Under the pieces are notes generated by a model. That model was not told where the DNA came from. It saw nothing but the letters and a program-made list of their open reading frames with translations, and did no database searches. Positions 1-5,920 of a stretch of DNA of 15,911 nt are shown in pieces. Position 1 is the first letter of the stretch, and each line of letters opens with the position of its first letter. This DNA comes from JAVWGW01 sp036655915 (GTDB taxonomy: Bacteria > Actinomycetota > Coriobacteriia > Coriobacteriales > Eggerthellaceae), in NCBI GenBank assembly GCA_036655915.1, contig JAVVPE010000035.1:1-15911 (forward strand), given 5' to 3'. A program made the position numbers and the translations under genes.

Positions 1-2
1 CC

Positions 3-2024
3 ACCAACAACCACATAAAAGCCTACGGCCTACCCGCATCCCAACAAGCCCTCACTCTAGAAGTGGGCCAATCCGCCGATCTCTTTGAACCCGGCACCCT
101 ACAAGCCCCCGACCCCTCAAAAACAGTCTATGCCTACGAAGCCACCTGCCTATCAGTCTCCCAAGAAGGCACCATCACCGCTAAAGCACCAGGCACCACC
201 ACCATAAGCACCTCCATCGAACTAGAAGAAATCCCCCTCACCCACACCACCCGCACCATAAGCGTCACTGCCCCCACACCCCCGACCACCCCCGAACAAC
301 CAGAAACCCCAACCCCCACACCCCCGAACGCACAACCCATAACCCCCCGCTATCCCCCCAACCTAGCAACTCCCACCAGGTCATCTGCCCCTCTCTATGC
401 TCTTGGTGGCACACAGCCGCGCGTGGCACCATTTGACATAAACGTCACCCTGCCGCTTGAACCCACCAACATATCTATAAACGCCGTCGGCGAGCAAACA
501 ACCGCGCCGGTCAATATCACTTCCTCCACACCAGAACCCATACGCGCCACATCCATCACCACCAAGGAAGACACCACCGCCACAGGAGCATTCAAGCTCA
601 TTGCCAATGACGACCAAAGGAAGGCCACCAGCGTAGCGGTTGCCAAGAATCCCGAGGACCTCAAGAACCCCGACACCAAAGCATCCATGAGCCTTTCACC
701 CCTGGGTACCACCTGGAACCCCAACTCCAACCCCAACCCCAATCCCAATCTCTTTCGTGTTGAAGCCAACAAAATCTTACCCGTCACCTTCGGGTTGGAT
801 TTTCCCACACCCATCGCCCTGTCCTATAACACCACCGATGTATCTTTAGCCTCAGTCGCCTTCACCTTCAGCCTGCTCGATTCGGTACCCACAAGCCTTA
901 CCCTTAGCTCAACTGCTCCCAAGGTAGGCGACACTCTCACGGCAACACCCGCAGCTCAAGTTCCTGATATTAAATCCACCTACACCTGGTATGAACGCGA
1001 CAGCAAGGGAGTTACTACAACGTTCCCGCCAAACGTCTCCTCGACTTCCCACAAACTGACTGGACCCCAAGAAGGCAAATCCATCTGCTGTGCACTCTCC
1101 GACGGCCCAATCGACAATTCCGCAGTCTGGAACTATCGCCCCATCTATTCCGCCGAAACAGCGCCGGTAGCCCCAGGCCCCCCGCCGCAACCACCCCTGC
1201 CCTACAACACCCTACAAGGATACAGCTGGAAAGAACTCAGCGATATTGCCGATTACCTGTCCTGGCATGTGGGAGAAATTAAAGATCCTGTCTACATAAA
1301 GTTTAAAGGCTTCATGGATAGCGATTCTCAAAAAAGCATAGCGGGCACCAACATGCCCAATGTCCGCATCGTCGGTATCAACCATGACGACAAGGTTGTC
1401 GCGCCGGGAAAACCAGCCGAAAAAGCCGGCCTCACCTTCATGGCCACCCACAGCTTGCCCAATGCCTATCAGTTTAATCCGACTGACACCAACGCCGGTG
1501 GCTGGGAGGGCAGCCAGCTTCGCAAGCGGATGCGGCCCTTCGATGCAACCGACAATAACGTAGCAGGAATCAGTGGCACCATCTGGGATACTCTGCCCCA
1601 AGACCTTCGAGACGTTATAAAACTGGTTACTAAACAAACTAACAATGTAGACGGCAACGGTACGAGTAAAGCAGTAACCCCTACTGCCGACAAGCTGTGG
1701 CTAGCTTCTTATAGCGAGCTTGTTGATCGTGTTTATTCTAGCTGGGCAGGTAATACCTGGCTTGCGCAAGAGGGCAAGCAGTACGAATTTTTCAGGGGTA
1801 AGGCGACTGACGGTACCACCATCCCAGTCCTTAAAGGTATGGAGAACACACAAAACGGGGGCGATATGATAGGCCAGACCTATTCTGATTGGTGGGAGCG
1901 GTCGTGTTGTCCCGCTGACCCCTCGACGACGGGCTTTCTGGGTTGCAATAGCACCCCCAGCCACAGCAAAGGTTTCTACAACGCCTTACAGTTCTACGGG
2001 GTGCCACCCGCCTTCTGCCTATAA
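3..2024 (+). CDS. Large cell-surface protein, C-terminal part (Ig-like repeats, Pro-rich linkers, DUF6273-like domain); 5' end outside window
   Basis: The reading frame is open from the first base, so the GTG at 63 is not a credible start and the gene begins upstream. Order of parts: the end of a Big_2-type bacterial Ig-like domain (to about nt 270, with a G-x-ITAKAPGTTTI motif); a proline/threonine-rich stretch (about 270-400) of the kind that spans cell walls; a beta-rich segment; an Asn-Pro repeat at 717-749; a second Ig-like unit (about 890-1150, with KVGDTLTATP and TYTWYERD); a short Pro-rich linker; and a C-terminal domain (about 1207-2024) resembling DUF6273, with GWEGSQLRKRM, LPQDLRDVI, ADKLWLASYSEL and a final GVPPAFCL. 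Such proteins are common on the surface of gut Coriobacteriia and may bind host or microbial ligands; that role is inferred. No sortase motif or C-terminal membrane anchor is visible, so attachment must lie in the missing N-terminal part or be indirect. The strand is strikingly C-rich and G-poor compared with later genes. Confidence 0.85.
   Translation, partial: TNNHIKAYGLPASQQALTLEVGQSADLFEPGTLQAPDPSKTVYAYEATCLSVSQEGTITAKAPGTTTISTSIELEEIPLTHTTRTISVTAPTPPTTPEQPETPTPTPPNAQPITPRYPPNLATPTRSSAPLYALGGTQPRVAPFDINVTLPLEPTNISINAVGEQTTAPVNITSSTPEPIRATSITTKEDTTATGAFKLIANDDQRKATSVAVAKNPEDLKNPDTKASMSLSPLGTTWNPNSNPNPNPNLFRVEANKILPVTFGLDFPTPIALSYNTTDVSLASVAFTFSLLDSVPTSLTLSSTAPKVGDTLTATPAAQVPDIKSTYTWYERDSKGVTTTFPPNVSSTSHKLTGPQEGKSICCALSDGPIDNSAVWNYRPIYSAETAPVAPGPPPQPPLPYNTLQGYSWKELSDIADYLSWHVGEIKDPVYIKFKGFMDSDSQKSIAGTNMPNVRIVGINHDDKVVAPGKPAEKAGLTFMATHSLPNAYQFNPTDTNAGGWEGSQLRKRMRPFDATDNNVAGISGTIWDTLPQDLRDVIKLVTKQTNNVDGNGTSKAVTPTADKLWLASYSELVDRVYSSWAGNTWLAQEGKQYEFFRGKATDGTTIPVLKGMENTQNGGDMIGQTYSDWWERSCCPADPSTTGFLGCNSTPSHSKGFYNALQFYGVPPAFCL
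717..749 (+). repeat. In-frame hexanucleotide repeat encoding Asn-Pro units
   Basis: Imperfect AACCCC units (AAC/AAT plus CCC/TCC) encode alternating Asn and Pro (NPNSNPNPNPN) in a linker between the beta-rich segment and the next domain. The unit is six bases, so gain or loss of copies would change linker length without shifting the frame. The opposite strand carries four G-tracts here. Confidence 0.7.
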
Positions 2025-2035
2025 TTTTTCATCCC

Positions 2036-2062
2036 ATATCCGCAGGTTTAACCTGCGGATAT
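2036..2062. terminator. Perfect 27-nt palindrome after the surface-protein gene; possible U-less terminator
   Basis: Two perfectly complementary 13-nt arms (ATATCCGCAGGTT and AACCTGCGGATAT) flank one central base, starting 11 nt after the stop codon at 2024. Its position fits a transcription end, but no T-run follows on either strand. It could instead be a protein-binding palindrome or an mRNA 3'-end stabiliser. Confidence 0.55.
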
Positions 2063-2088
2063 CCCCACGGCAGAAAGGTTGCGGGCTT

Positions 2089-2220
2089 ATGTGCGGTGCC
2101 GCTAAGGCAAGCCAGCAAGTCACCATCCTGCCCTCTATCAAGGCCGACCGCCGCGCGCTGTGGGGTGCACCCATTTTCGCAGATAACCGCACCCCATCAG
2201 GCGCACTTGGTAGCGCATAA
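2089..2220 (+). CDS. Possible 43-aa small protein or gene remnant, unrecognised
   Basis: An ATG at 2089, preceded by GAAAGG about 10 nt upstream, opens a 43-codon frame ending in TAA at 2220. The product begins MCGAAKASQQ and contains KADRRALWGAPIFADNR, then ends in small residues (SGALGSA). Its composition looks protein-like rather than random, and it may be the tail of a decayed gene. I recognise no family, signal peptide or membrane segment. It follows the 27-nt palindrome directly, so if expressed it would need its own promoter, and none is clear. A spurious ORF is the main alternative. Confidence 0.25.
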   Translation: MCGAAKASQQVTILPSIKADRRALWGAPIFADNRTPSGALGSA

Positions 2221-2260
2221 GAGGTTCTCCTTAGCCCGCTTTCAAAGCCAGCGTCCTTCT

Positions 2261-2326
2261 TGCCCGAAGATGTCCCGAAACATGTCTCGAAAAGTGTCCT
2301 GAAATACTAGACTGTCTCGAAACGAG
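2261..2326. repeat. Degenerate short direct repeats, consensus TGTCYCGAAA (about 5 copies)
   Basis: Units begin at 2261 (TGCCCGAAGA), 2271 (TGTCCCGAAACA), 2283 (TGTCTCGAAAAG), 2295 (TGTCCTGAAAT) and 2313 (TGTCTCGAAACGAG), spaced 10, 12, 12 and 18 nt. The array is non-coding as far as can be seen and lies about 210 nt upstream of the antitoxin start. It could be a protein-binding array or a decayed coding repeat; the last copy can also form a small CTCG/CGAG hairpin. Confidence 0.6.
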
Positions 2327-2420
2327 CAAGGGCGACAAAGTGCGAAGGTCTGTGAGGCTGTGGCTCCGTGGAAGGATGAAGGAAAATTCTGCGTCTTCCG
2401 CATTCTCATTACAAAATCAA

Positions 2421-2448
2421 TCCATCCTATCAAGCACGATAGGATGGA
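2421..2448. other. 11-bp-stem hairpin upstream of the toxin-antitoxin promoter
   Basis: The arms TCCATCCTATC and GATAGGATGGA are perfectly complementary around a 6-nt loop. No T-run follows. The hairpin ends about 50 nt before the TATAAT box, so it could insulate the module from upstream transcription or bind a regulator. Confidence 0.5.
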
Positions 2449-2472
2449 ACATAGACCCATCAATAATGCCTC

Positions 2473-2528
2473 TTCATAAAATATTCCTATTATTGTATAT
2501 AATAAAAGTAACATTTTACGATAAGGAG
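2473..2528 (+). promoter_or_regulatory. Promoter and RBS of the toxin-antitoxin operon
   Basis: A perfect TATAAT (2498-2503) sits in AT-rich DNA. The best -35 candidate is a weak TTCATA at 2473-2478, with a long 19-nt spacer. The -10 lies inside an imperfect palindrome (TATTGTATATAATA), a plausible operator for the autoregulation usual in type II modules. AAGGAG at 2523-2528 is a good ribosome binding site 7 nt before the ATG at 2536. Confidence 0.6.
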
Positions 2529-2535
2529 CTGCGGC

Positions 2536-2823
2536 ATGGAAGCCATTTACCCTATTTCCTCTCTGCAAAAAGATCAAAAGGCGCTGCGTCATGCTGCCGG
2601 TAAAGACCTTGTGCGCATCACCGAAAATGGCTGCGCTGCCTACGTGTTTTGTTCTGAAGCCGTCTTTGAAGAGCGCATCCAGCAAGAACGCGAAGATGCC
2701 GCCTATGAGGCGCGCGTGCTCGAAGCGGTCGCGCGCGGCGCAACCGATATTGCTGCGGGTCGCTGTTGCGCAGGCGACAAGGCGATTGAACGCATGCAAG
2801 TCCTAAGGCAAGCCCGTGGCTAA
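2536..2823 (+). CDS. Type II antitoxin, Phd/YefM-like
   Basis: This 95-aa protein opens with a Phd/YefM-like segment: a short beta-strand (MEAIYPISSLQ), a helix, then LVRITENGCAAYVFCSEAVFEE, the usual DNA-binding antitoxin core in which a short strand-turn-strand leads into a helix. Its C-terminal half is charged and helical (QQEREDAAYEARVLEAVARG), the part that normally wraps the toxin. A strong AAGGAG sits 7 nt before the ATG. The stop overlaps the toxin start by 8 nt, as expected for coupled translation. By analogy the protein neutralises the downstream RelE/ParE-type toxin and represses the operon by binding its own promoter. The family call rests on pattern and context, not on a search. 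Confidence 0.8.
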   Translation: MEAIYPISSLQKDQKALRHAAGKDLVRITENGCAAYVFCSEAVFEERIQQEREDAAYEARVLEAVARGATDIAAGRCCAGDKAIERMQVLRQARG

Positions 2824-3085
2824 ATACGAAGTTGTTGTTGCCGATAGCTTCATAGAAGATGCCGCCGCCCTTTATTCAGACACAGTTTTTAACCAGCTCC
2901 AACACTTTATTCTTCTTCTGGAAACGTCACCCGAAATAGGCTCACCCCGCGTGCGCGCAAGCCTGAAAGCAATCTACGGGGAAGGCATCCGAAAAATAGC
3001 ACTATCCAGCTTCCTTATTATCTACCGCTTCAAAAACAATCGCGTCGATGTACTAGCGCTGGTATACGGCCCCTCCGTAAAATAA
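2816..3085 (+). CDS. Type II toxin, RelE/ParE superfamily
   Basis: This 89-aa protein has the RelE/ParE layout: an N-terminal strand (YEVVVADSFIED), two helices spanning the FNQLQHFILLLETSP region, and C-terminal strands with GIRKIALSSFLIIYRFKNNRVDVLALVYG. The Arg followed by a strand and IIYR is the usual toxin core. RelE members cut mRNA at the ribosome and ParE members poison gyrase; the sequence alone does not decide between them. Translation starts at GTG 2816, inside the antitoxin gene (8-nt overlap), with AAGG at 2805-2808 acting as ribosome binding site. Length is normal for the family and no frameshift is visible, so the toxin looks intact. Confidence 0.82.
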   Translation: MAKYEVVVADSFIEDAAALYSDTVFNQLQHFILLLETSPEIGSPRVRASLKAIYGEGIRKIALSSFLIIYRFKNNRVDVLALVYGPSVK

Positions 3086-3092
3086 CCCCTCA

Positions 3093-3121
3093 CAGGGCGG
3101 GGCTTATCCACTCCGCCCCTG
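3093..3121. terminator. Weak hairpin after the toxin gene, possible U-less terminator
   Basis: CAGGGCGG (3093-3100) pairs with CCGCCCCTG (3113-3121) with one bulged C and a 12-nt loop, 8 nt after the toxin stop. No T-run follows, so factor-independent termination is doubtful. Confidence 0.3.
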
Positions 3122-3425
3122 CAACAACCGAGGCTGGGTAGTTGTCAAGAAGGTCTACGACAACATCAAGATGCAAGTAGGGAAGGCCAGCTAGGTTATG
3201 CCGCGCTTCTTCGGCACCACCGTAAAGGCGCAGGTGGTTAATACAATCGAGAAAAGTTTGCTTGCTCGTTGTTGCGTTCACCGCGCTTTACTTAAGCGTC
3301 CACCTGACAGATTTATCCAACAACATAGTGCGCTGCGTGCAAATTGCCAATTCCATTTACATAAGTACCCTGCAAGATTTTGAACAACGCCGCGCCCTCC
3401 TCCCTTAACCAAGCTATGCTTGATC

Positions 3426-3471
3426 TTTTAACCTACAAAAAATTGAATTGATGCACTTTGCAGGTTAAAAT
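3426..3471 (+). promoter_or_regulatory. Promoter embedded in a 14-bp inverted repeat, upstream of the VbhA-like gene
   Basis: TTTTAACCTACAAA (3426-3439) and TTTGCAGGTTAAAA (3457-3470) are inverted repeats with one mismatch, with centres 31 bp apart, about three helical turns. Between and across them lie TTGAAT (3443-3448) and TAAAAT (3466-3471), separated by 17 nt, a good sigma-70-type pair. The right arm covers the -10, so a dimeric or tetrameric repressor bound to both arms would block transcription. Autoregulation by the antitoxin or a partner is an inference. Confidence 0.55.
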
Positions 3472-3555
3472 CAATCTACTTTTGTAAAAGCAACGAGCAG
3501 AGCAGGGGGAACTATTAACAATCATATCTTACGTAGGGAGGAAGTCGCGCGTGTT

Positions 3556-3786
3556 ATGGACTCGCTAAAAGCAAGAGATTTTGAGCGCATGAAGTTTTGC
3601 CATACACTTGATCATATGCCAAAAGAGGAGCGAGCGAAAGCCGTTCAATTTTCAAATGCCATTATGGCGCTTGAGGGCATCGCAGCTTCGAAAGAGGTTG
3701 ATTGTTCAATTGGGGCATGGGTGGAAGGAAAAGGCAGTTTTACCGACAGTTACCGCAAAACTCTCGAAAAATATCACTTAGTATAA
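3556..3786 (+). CDS. VbhA-like antitoxin, apparently without a Fic toxin partner
   Basis: The 76-aa product has the layout of the VbhA antitoxin family: a charged N-terminal helix (DSLKARDFERMKFCH), then ERAKAVQFSNAIMALEGIAAS, then a short second segment ending GAWVEGKGSFTDSYRKTLEKY. In active VbhA-type proteins an inhibitory helix carries (S/T)xxxE(G/N), whose Glu blocks ATP binding in the Fic enzyme. Here Glu-Gly is present but the first position is Ile, so the motif is incomplete. No Fic gene with HPFx(D/E)GN follows: the next gene is convergent, on the minus strand. AGGGAGGAAG (3535-3544) lies 11 nt before this ATG, a little far. The frame stays open back to 3469 and encodes LRREEVARV just upstream, so the true start may be earlier, at a non-standard codon. 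The family call is moderate. Confidence 0.6.
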   Translation: MDSLKARDFERMKFCHTLDHMPKEERAKAVQFSNAIMALEGIAASKEVDCSIGAWVEGKGSFTDSYRKTLEKYHLV

Positions 3787-3809
3787 GCGCCCTGCGAAGC
3801 TTGCATCAA

Positions 3810-4328
3810 TCAGCTGGGGTTTCCTAGGGTTTTTAGTAGTTTCCAGGCTTTTTGTTTGGTTTCCTTTTCGCTTAGTAGGGTTGAAAAGGATGTGAAGGCG
3901 CAGGTGGTGCGGCCGAAAAGGCGGGTGTGTTTGTCGCAGGGGATTTCTTGGTGGTAGGCGTGGCCTAGCGCTTCGGTGGCTTGCTTGTCGGTTGCTACGA
4001 GCAGCAGCGGGTCGATGCCTTCGATGGCTTCAAGCAGCGTACTTTCATCCAGCGCGCTTTCACCCGCCGCGTCTTCGCGCGCGGGCACCCCTTCCGCGCC
4101 CGTGGCTTCCCGAACCTCCTGCGCGTGCAGCGTCAAAAACACGCCCGCTTGTGCGCCCCAGCCTAGGGCGGCAAACGAGCTTTCCAGCGCCGTGCGGGCG
4201 GGGGCATCAAGGGGGTGGTTGCTCACCACGCAAATCAGCCCTTCGCGCGCGCCACTTAGGTGCGCAGCAAAACTTTCCCACGCCTGCTCAAGGCCCACTT
4301 CATACATGCTATGTGACCCCGCTGCCAT
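3810..4328 (-). CDS. Uncharacterised 172-aa protein downstream of UPF0210
   Basis: I do not recognise a named domain. The protein has a hydrophobic strand (GLICVVSNHPL), a helix and a second strand (AGVFLTL), an acidic Ala/Glu-rich insert, then IDPLLLVATDKQATEALGHAY and an end with LFGRTTCAFTSFSTLL and KQKAWKLLKTL. The alternating strands and helices suggest a soluble alpha/beta protein; no signal peptide or membrane segment is seen. Similar proteins of unknown function seem familiar from Eggerthellaceae, which I cannot verify here. The frame extends upstream into UPF0210 with Arg-rich, out-of-frame-looking sequence, so I place the start at the ATG 17 nt after the UPF0210 stop; an ATG seven codons later is possible. 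Spacing implies one transcript and likely translational coupling with UPF0210. Confidence 0.7.
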   Translation of the reverse strand: MAAGSHSMYEVGLEQAWESFAAHLSGAREGLICVVSNHPLDAPARTALESSFAALGWGAQAGVFLTLHAQEVREATGAEGVPAREDAAGESALDESTLLEAIEGIDPLLLVATDKQATEALGHAYHQEIPCDKHTRLFGRTTCAFTSFSTLLSEKETKQKAWKLLKTLGNPS

Positions 4329-4345
4329 AAGGCCACCCGCGCCCC

Positions 4346-5710
4346 TTAGTTCTTCAGCGAGTTTAAGGGGGCGGGGAAGCGGCCGCCGCGGTGGGCGAAT
4401 ACGGTGCCGGCGTGCTGGTTTACGGGCATGACGGGCGCGTAGCCCAAAAGGCCACCGAAGTTGAGGGTATCGCCCACCTGTTTGCCAATGGCGGGGATGA
4501 CGCGCACGGCGGTGGTTTTCGTGTTGATAACGCCGATGGCGCATTCATCTGCGATGATGCCAAACAGCGTTTCCTTGGTGGTGTCGCCGGGCACCACGAT
4601 CATATCCAGACCCACCGAACACACGCAGGTCATAGCTTCCAACTTTTCAAGCGAAAGCGCGCCCATTTCCACCGCGCGAATCATGCCGGCATCTTCCGAA
4701 ACAGGAATAAAGGCGCCCGAAAGCCCGCCCACAGAAGACGACGCCATAACGCCGCCCTTTTTCACGGCATCGTTGAGCATGGCCAGCGCCGCTGTGGTGC
4801 CCGGCCCGCCGCAGGTGCCCACGCCGATAGCTTCCAAAATTTGCGCCACCGAATCGCCCTGCGCAGGGGTGGGGGCCAGCGAAAGATCCAAAATGCCCTG
4901 CTGCACGCCTAAGCGCTTGGAAGCTTCGCGCGCCATCAGTTCGCCCGCGCGCGTTATTTTGAACGCGGTGGCCTTGATAGCTTCGGCCACGCTGGTGATA
5001 TCGGCATCTTGGGGCAGGTCGGCCAATACGGCGCGCACAACGCCCGGGCCCGAAACGCCCACGTTGATAACGGCGTCGGCTTCGCCACTGCCGTGGAAGG
5101 CTCCGGCCATGAAGGGGTTATCTTCAACGGCGTTGGCAAACACGACCAACTTGGCGCACCCGATGCACTGCCTATCGGCTGTGGCCTGGGCAGTTTCCAA
5201 AATGATGCCACTCATTTTCAGCACGGCATCCATATTGATGCCCGCGCGCGTGGAAGCCACGTTGATAGAAGAACACACGCGGTCGGTAACTGCGAGCGCA
5301 TGGGGGATAGATTCCATCAGTTTGGTGTCGGCCGCCGAAGCACCTTTGTGCACAAGCGCCGAAAAGCCTCCCACGAAGTCGACGCCGACTTCCTTGCCCG
5401 CTTTATCCATGGCCAAGGCGATGGGGGTAAGGTCGTGCGCGCTAGTGGCGCAACAAATTTCGGCGATAGGTGTGACGGATATGCGCTTGTTTACAATGGG
5501 AATGCCATATTCGCGTTCAAGTTGCTGGGCGGTGGGTACCAAGTGTTCGGCGGCGGTGGTCATGCGATCGTAGACTTTGCGCGCCATGACGTCGATATCT
5601 TCGTGCGTGCAACCGCGCAGGTTAAGCCCCAGCGTGATGGTGCGAATATCAAGGTGCTGCTTGCTGACCATGGCCAGAGTTTCGGCGATTTCGGCAGGGG
5701 TGATCTGCAT
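4346..5710 (-). CDS. UPF0210 family protein
   Basis: This 454-aa protein has the length and conserved blocks of UPF0210: DIRTITLGLNLRGC near the N-terminus, IVNKRISVTPIAEI, VDFVGGFSALVHKG, RVCSSINVASTRAGINMDAV, INVGVSGPGVV, GTCGGPGTTAALAMLNDAVKKGG, SSSVGGLSGAFIPVSED and VCSVGLDMIVVPGDT. The family is cytosolic and glycine-rich, and structures have been related to the pyruvate formate-lyase/ribonucleotide reductase barrel, but its reaction is unknown to me. The ATG at 5710 is preceded by AAAGGA about 6 nt away. In many genomes an ACT-domain protein (UPF0237) sits immediately upstream; here the upstream neighbour is divergent, so that partner is absent from this spot. The 172-aa gene follows 17 nt downstream and is probably co-transcribed. 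No truncation or frameshift is visible. Confidence 0.9.
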   Translation of the reverse strand: MQITPAEIAETLAMVSKQHLDIRTITLGLNLRGCTHEDIDVMARKVYDRMTTAAEHLVPTAQQLEREYGIPIVNKRISVTPIAEICCATSAHDLTPIALAMDKAGKEVGVDFVGGFSALVHKGASAADTKLMESIPHALAVTDRVCSSINVASTRAGINMDAVLKMSGIILETAQATADRQCIGCAKLVVFANAVEDNPFMAGAFHGSGEADAVINVGVSGPGVVRAVLADLPQDADITSVAEAIKATAFKITRAGELMAREASKRLGVQQGILDLSLAPTPAQGDSVAQILEAIGVGTCGGPGTTAALAMLNDAVKKGGVMASSSVGGLSGAFIPVSEDAGMIRAVEMGALSLEKLEAMTCVCSVGLDMIVVPGDTTKETLFGIIADECAIGVINTKTTAVRVIPAIGKQVGDTLNFGGLLGYAPVMPVNQHAGTVFAHRGGRFPAPLNSLKN

Positions 5711-5920
5711 GACGATCCTTTCGTAATGAGTGTTGCTGCTAAGGATAGCAAATTATGGGATAATCGTAGCCAGCTTGTGCAGGAAAGCGGATGAAAAAGG
5801 AAAGACCGACGGGGCAGGCATGAGCGCGGCAGCAGGGCAGTTGCCGTATTGTTACCTATTTCGTGTTAAACACCGAACTCGTAGCTTTGTTTTGCCACGA
5901 TTTCGGCTAGAATAAGGTAC
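5711..5920. promoter_or_regulatory. Divergent intergenic region between UPF0210 and the activase gene
   Basis: This 210-bp gap drives both flanking genes. On the plus strand TAGAAT (5908-5913) is the best -10, with TTGTTT 15 nt upstream as a poor -35; it sits only 7 nt before the ATG at 5921. On the minus strand ATTATG at 5752-5757 reads CATAAT, a possible -10 for UPF0210. A 61-codon plus-strand frame (5730-5915) covers most of the gap but lacks a ribosome binding site and looks spurious. No riboswitch-like fold was recognised. Confidence 0.5.

Larger units (their letters stand above)
2025..2535. other. Intergenic region between surface gene and toxin-antitoxin module
   Basis: This 511-bp gap holds, in order, a 27-nt palindrome (2036-2062), a possible 43-codon ORF (2089-2220), an array of short degenerate repeats (2261-2326), an 11-bp-stem hairpin (2421-2448) and the AT-rich promoter of the toxin-antitoxin operon (about 2473-2528). 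Beyond these I see no gene. Base composition shifts from the C-rich surface gene to AT-rich DNA near 2460-2520, consistent with an accessory boundary. Confidence 0.6.
3086..3555. other. 470-bp region without a convincing gene, between the toxin and the VbhA-like antitoxin
   Basis: No frame gives a recognisable protein. The best candidate is a 63-codon minus-strand frame (3090-3281) that opens at a GTG three codons after an in-frame stop and lacks a ribosome binding site; it reads protein-like but matches nothing I know. The right-hand part (3426-3478) holds an inverted repeat and a promoter for the next gene. The block may be decayed mobile or accessory DNA. Confidence 0.5.

Noticed and set aside
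3090..3281. 63-codon minus-strand frame with protein-like composition
   Set aside because: It has a GTG start three codons after an in-frame stop, no ribosome binding site and no recognisable family, so it is kept only as part of the gene-poor region.
3225..3908. Exact 14-bp direct repeat AAGGCGCAGGTGGT at 3225-3238 and 3895-3908, flanking the VbhA-like gene
   Set aside because: It could suggest an insertion boundary, but one 14-bp match is expected by chance in a window this size, and the right copy lies inside a coding region.
4329..4544. N-terminal extension of the 172-aa gene into UPF0210
   Set aside because: The added residues are Arg/His-rich and read as a shifted frame of UPF0210; the ATG at 4328 just after the UPF0210 stop is far more natural.
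4461..5794. Long plus-strand frames of 370 and 261 codons opposite UPF0210
   Set aside because: They are antisense shadows of a strongly conserved gene with high GC; no domain or ribosome binding site supports them.
5730..5915. 61-codon plus-strand frame in the divergent promoter region
   Set aside because: It has no ribosome binding site, a basic, unstructured composition, and overlaps the expected promoters of both flanking genes.
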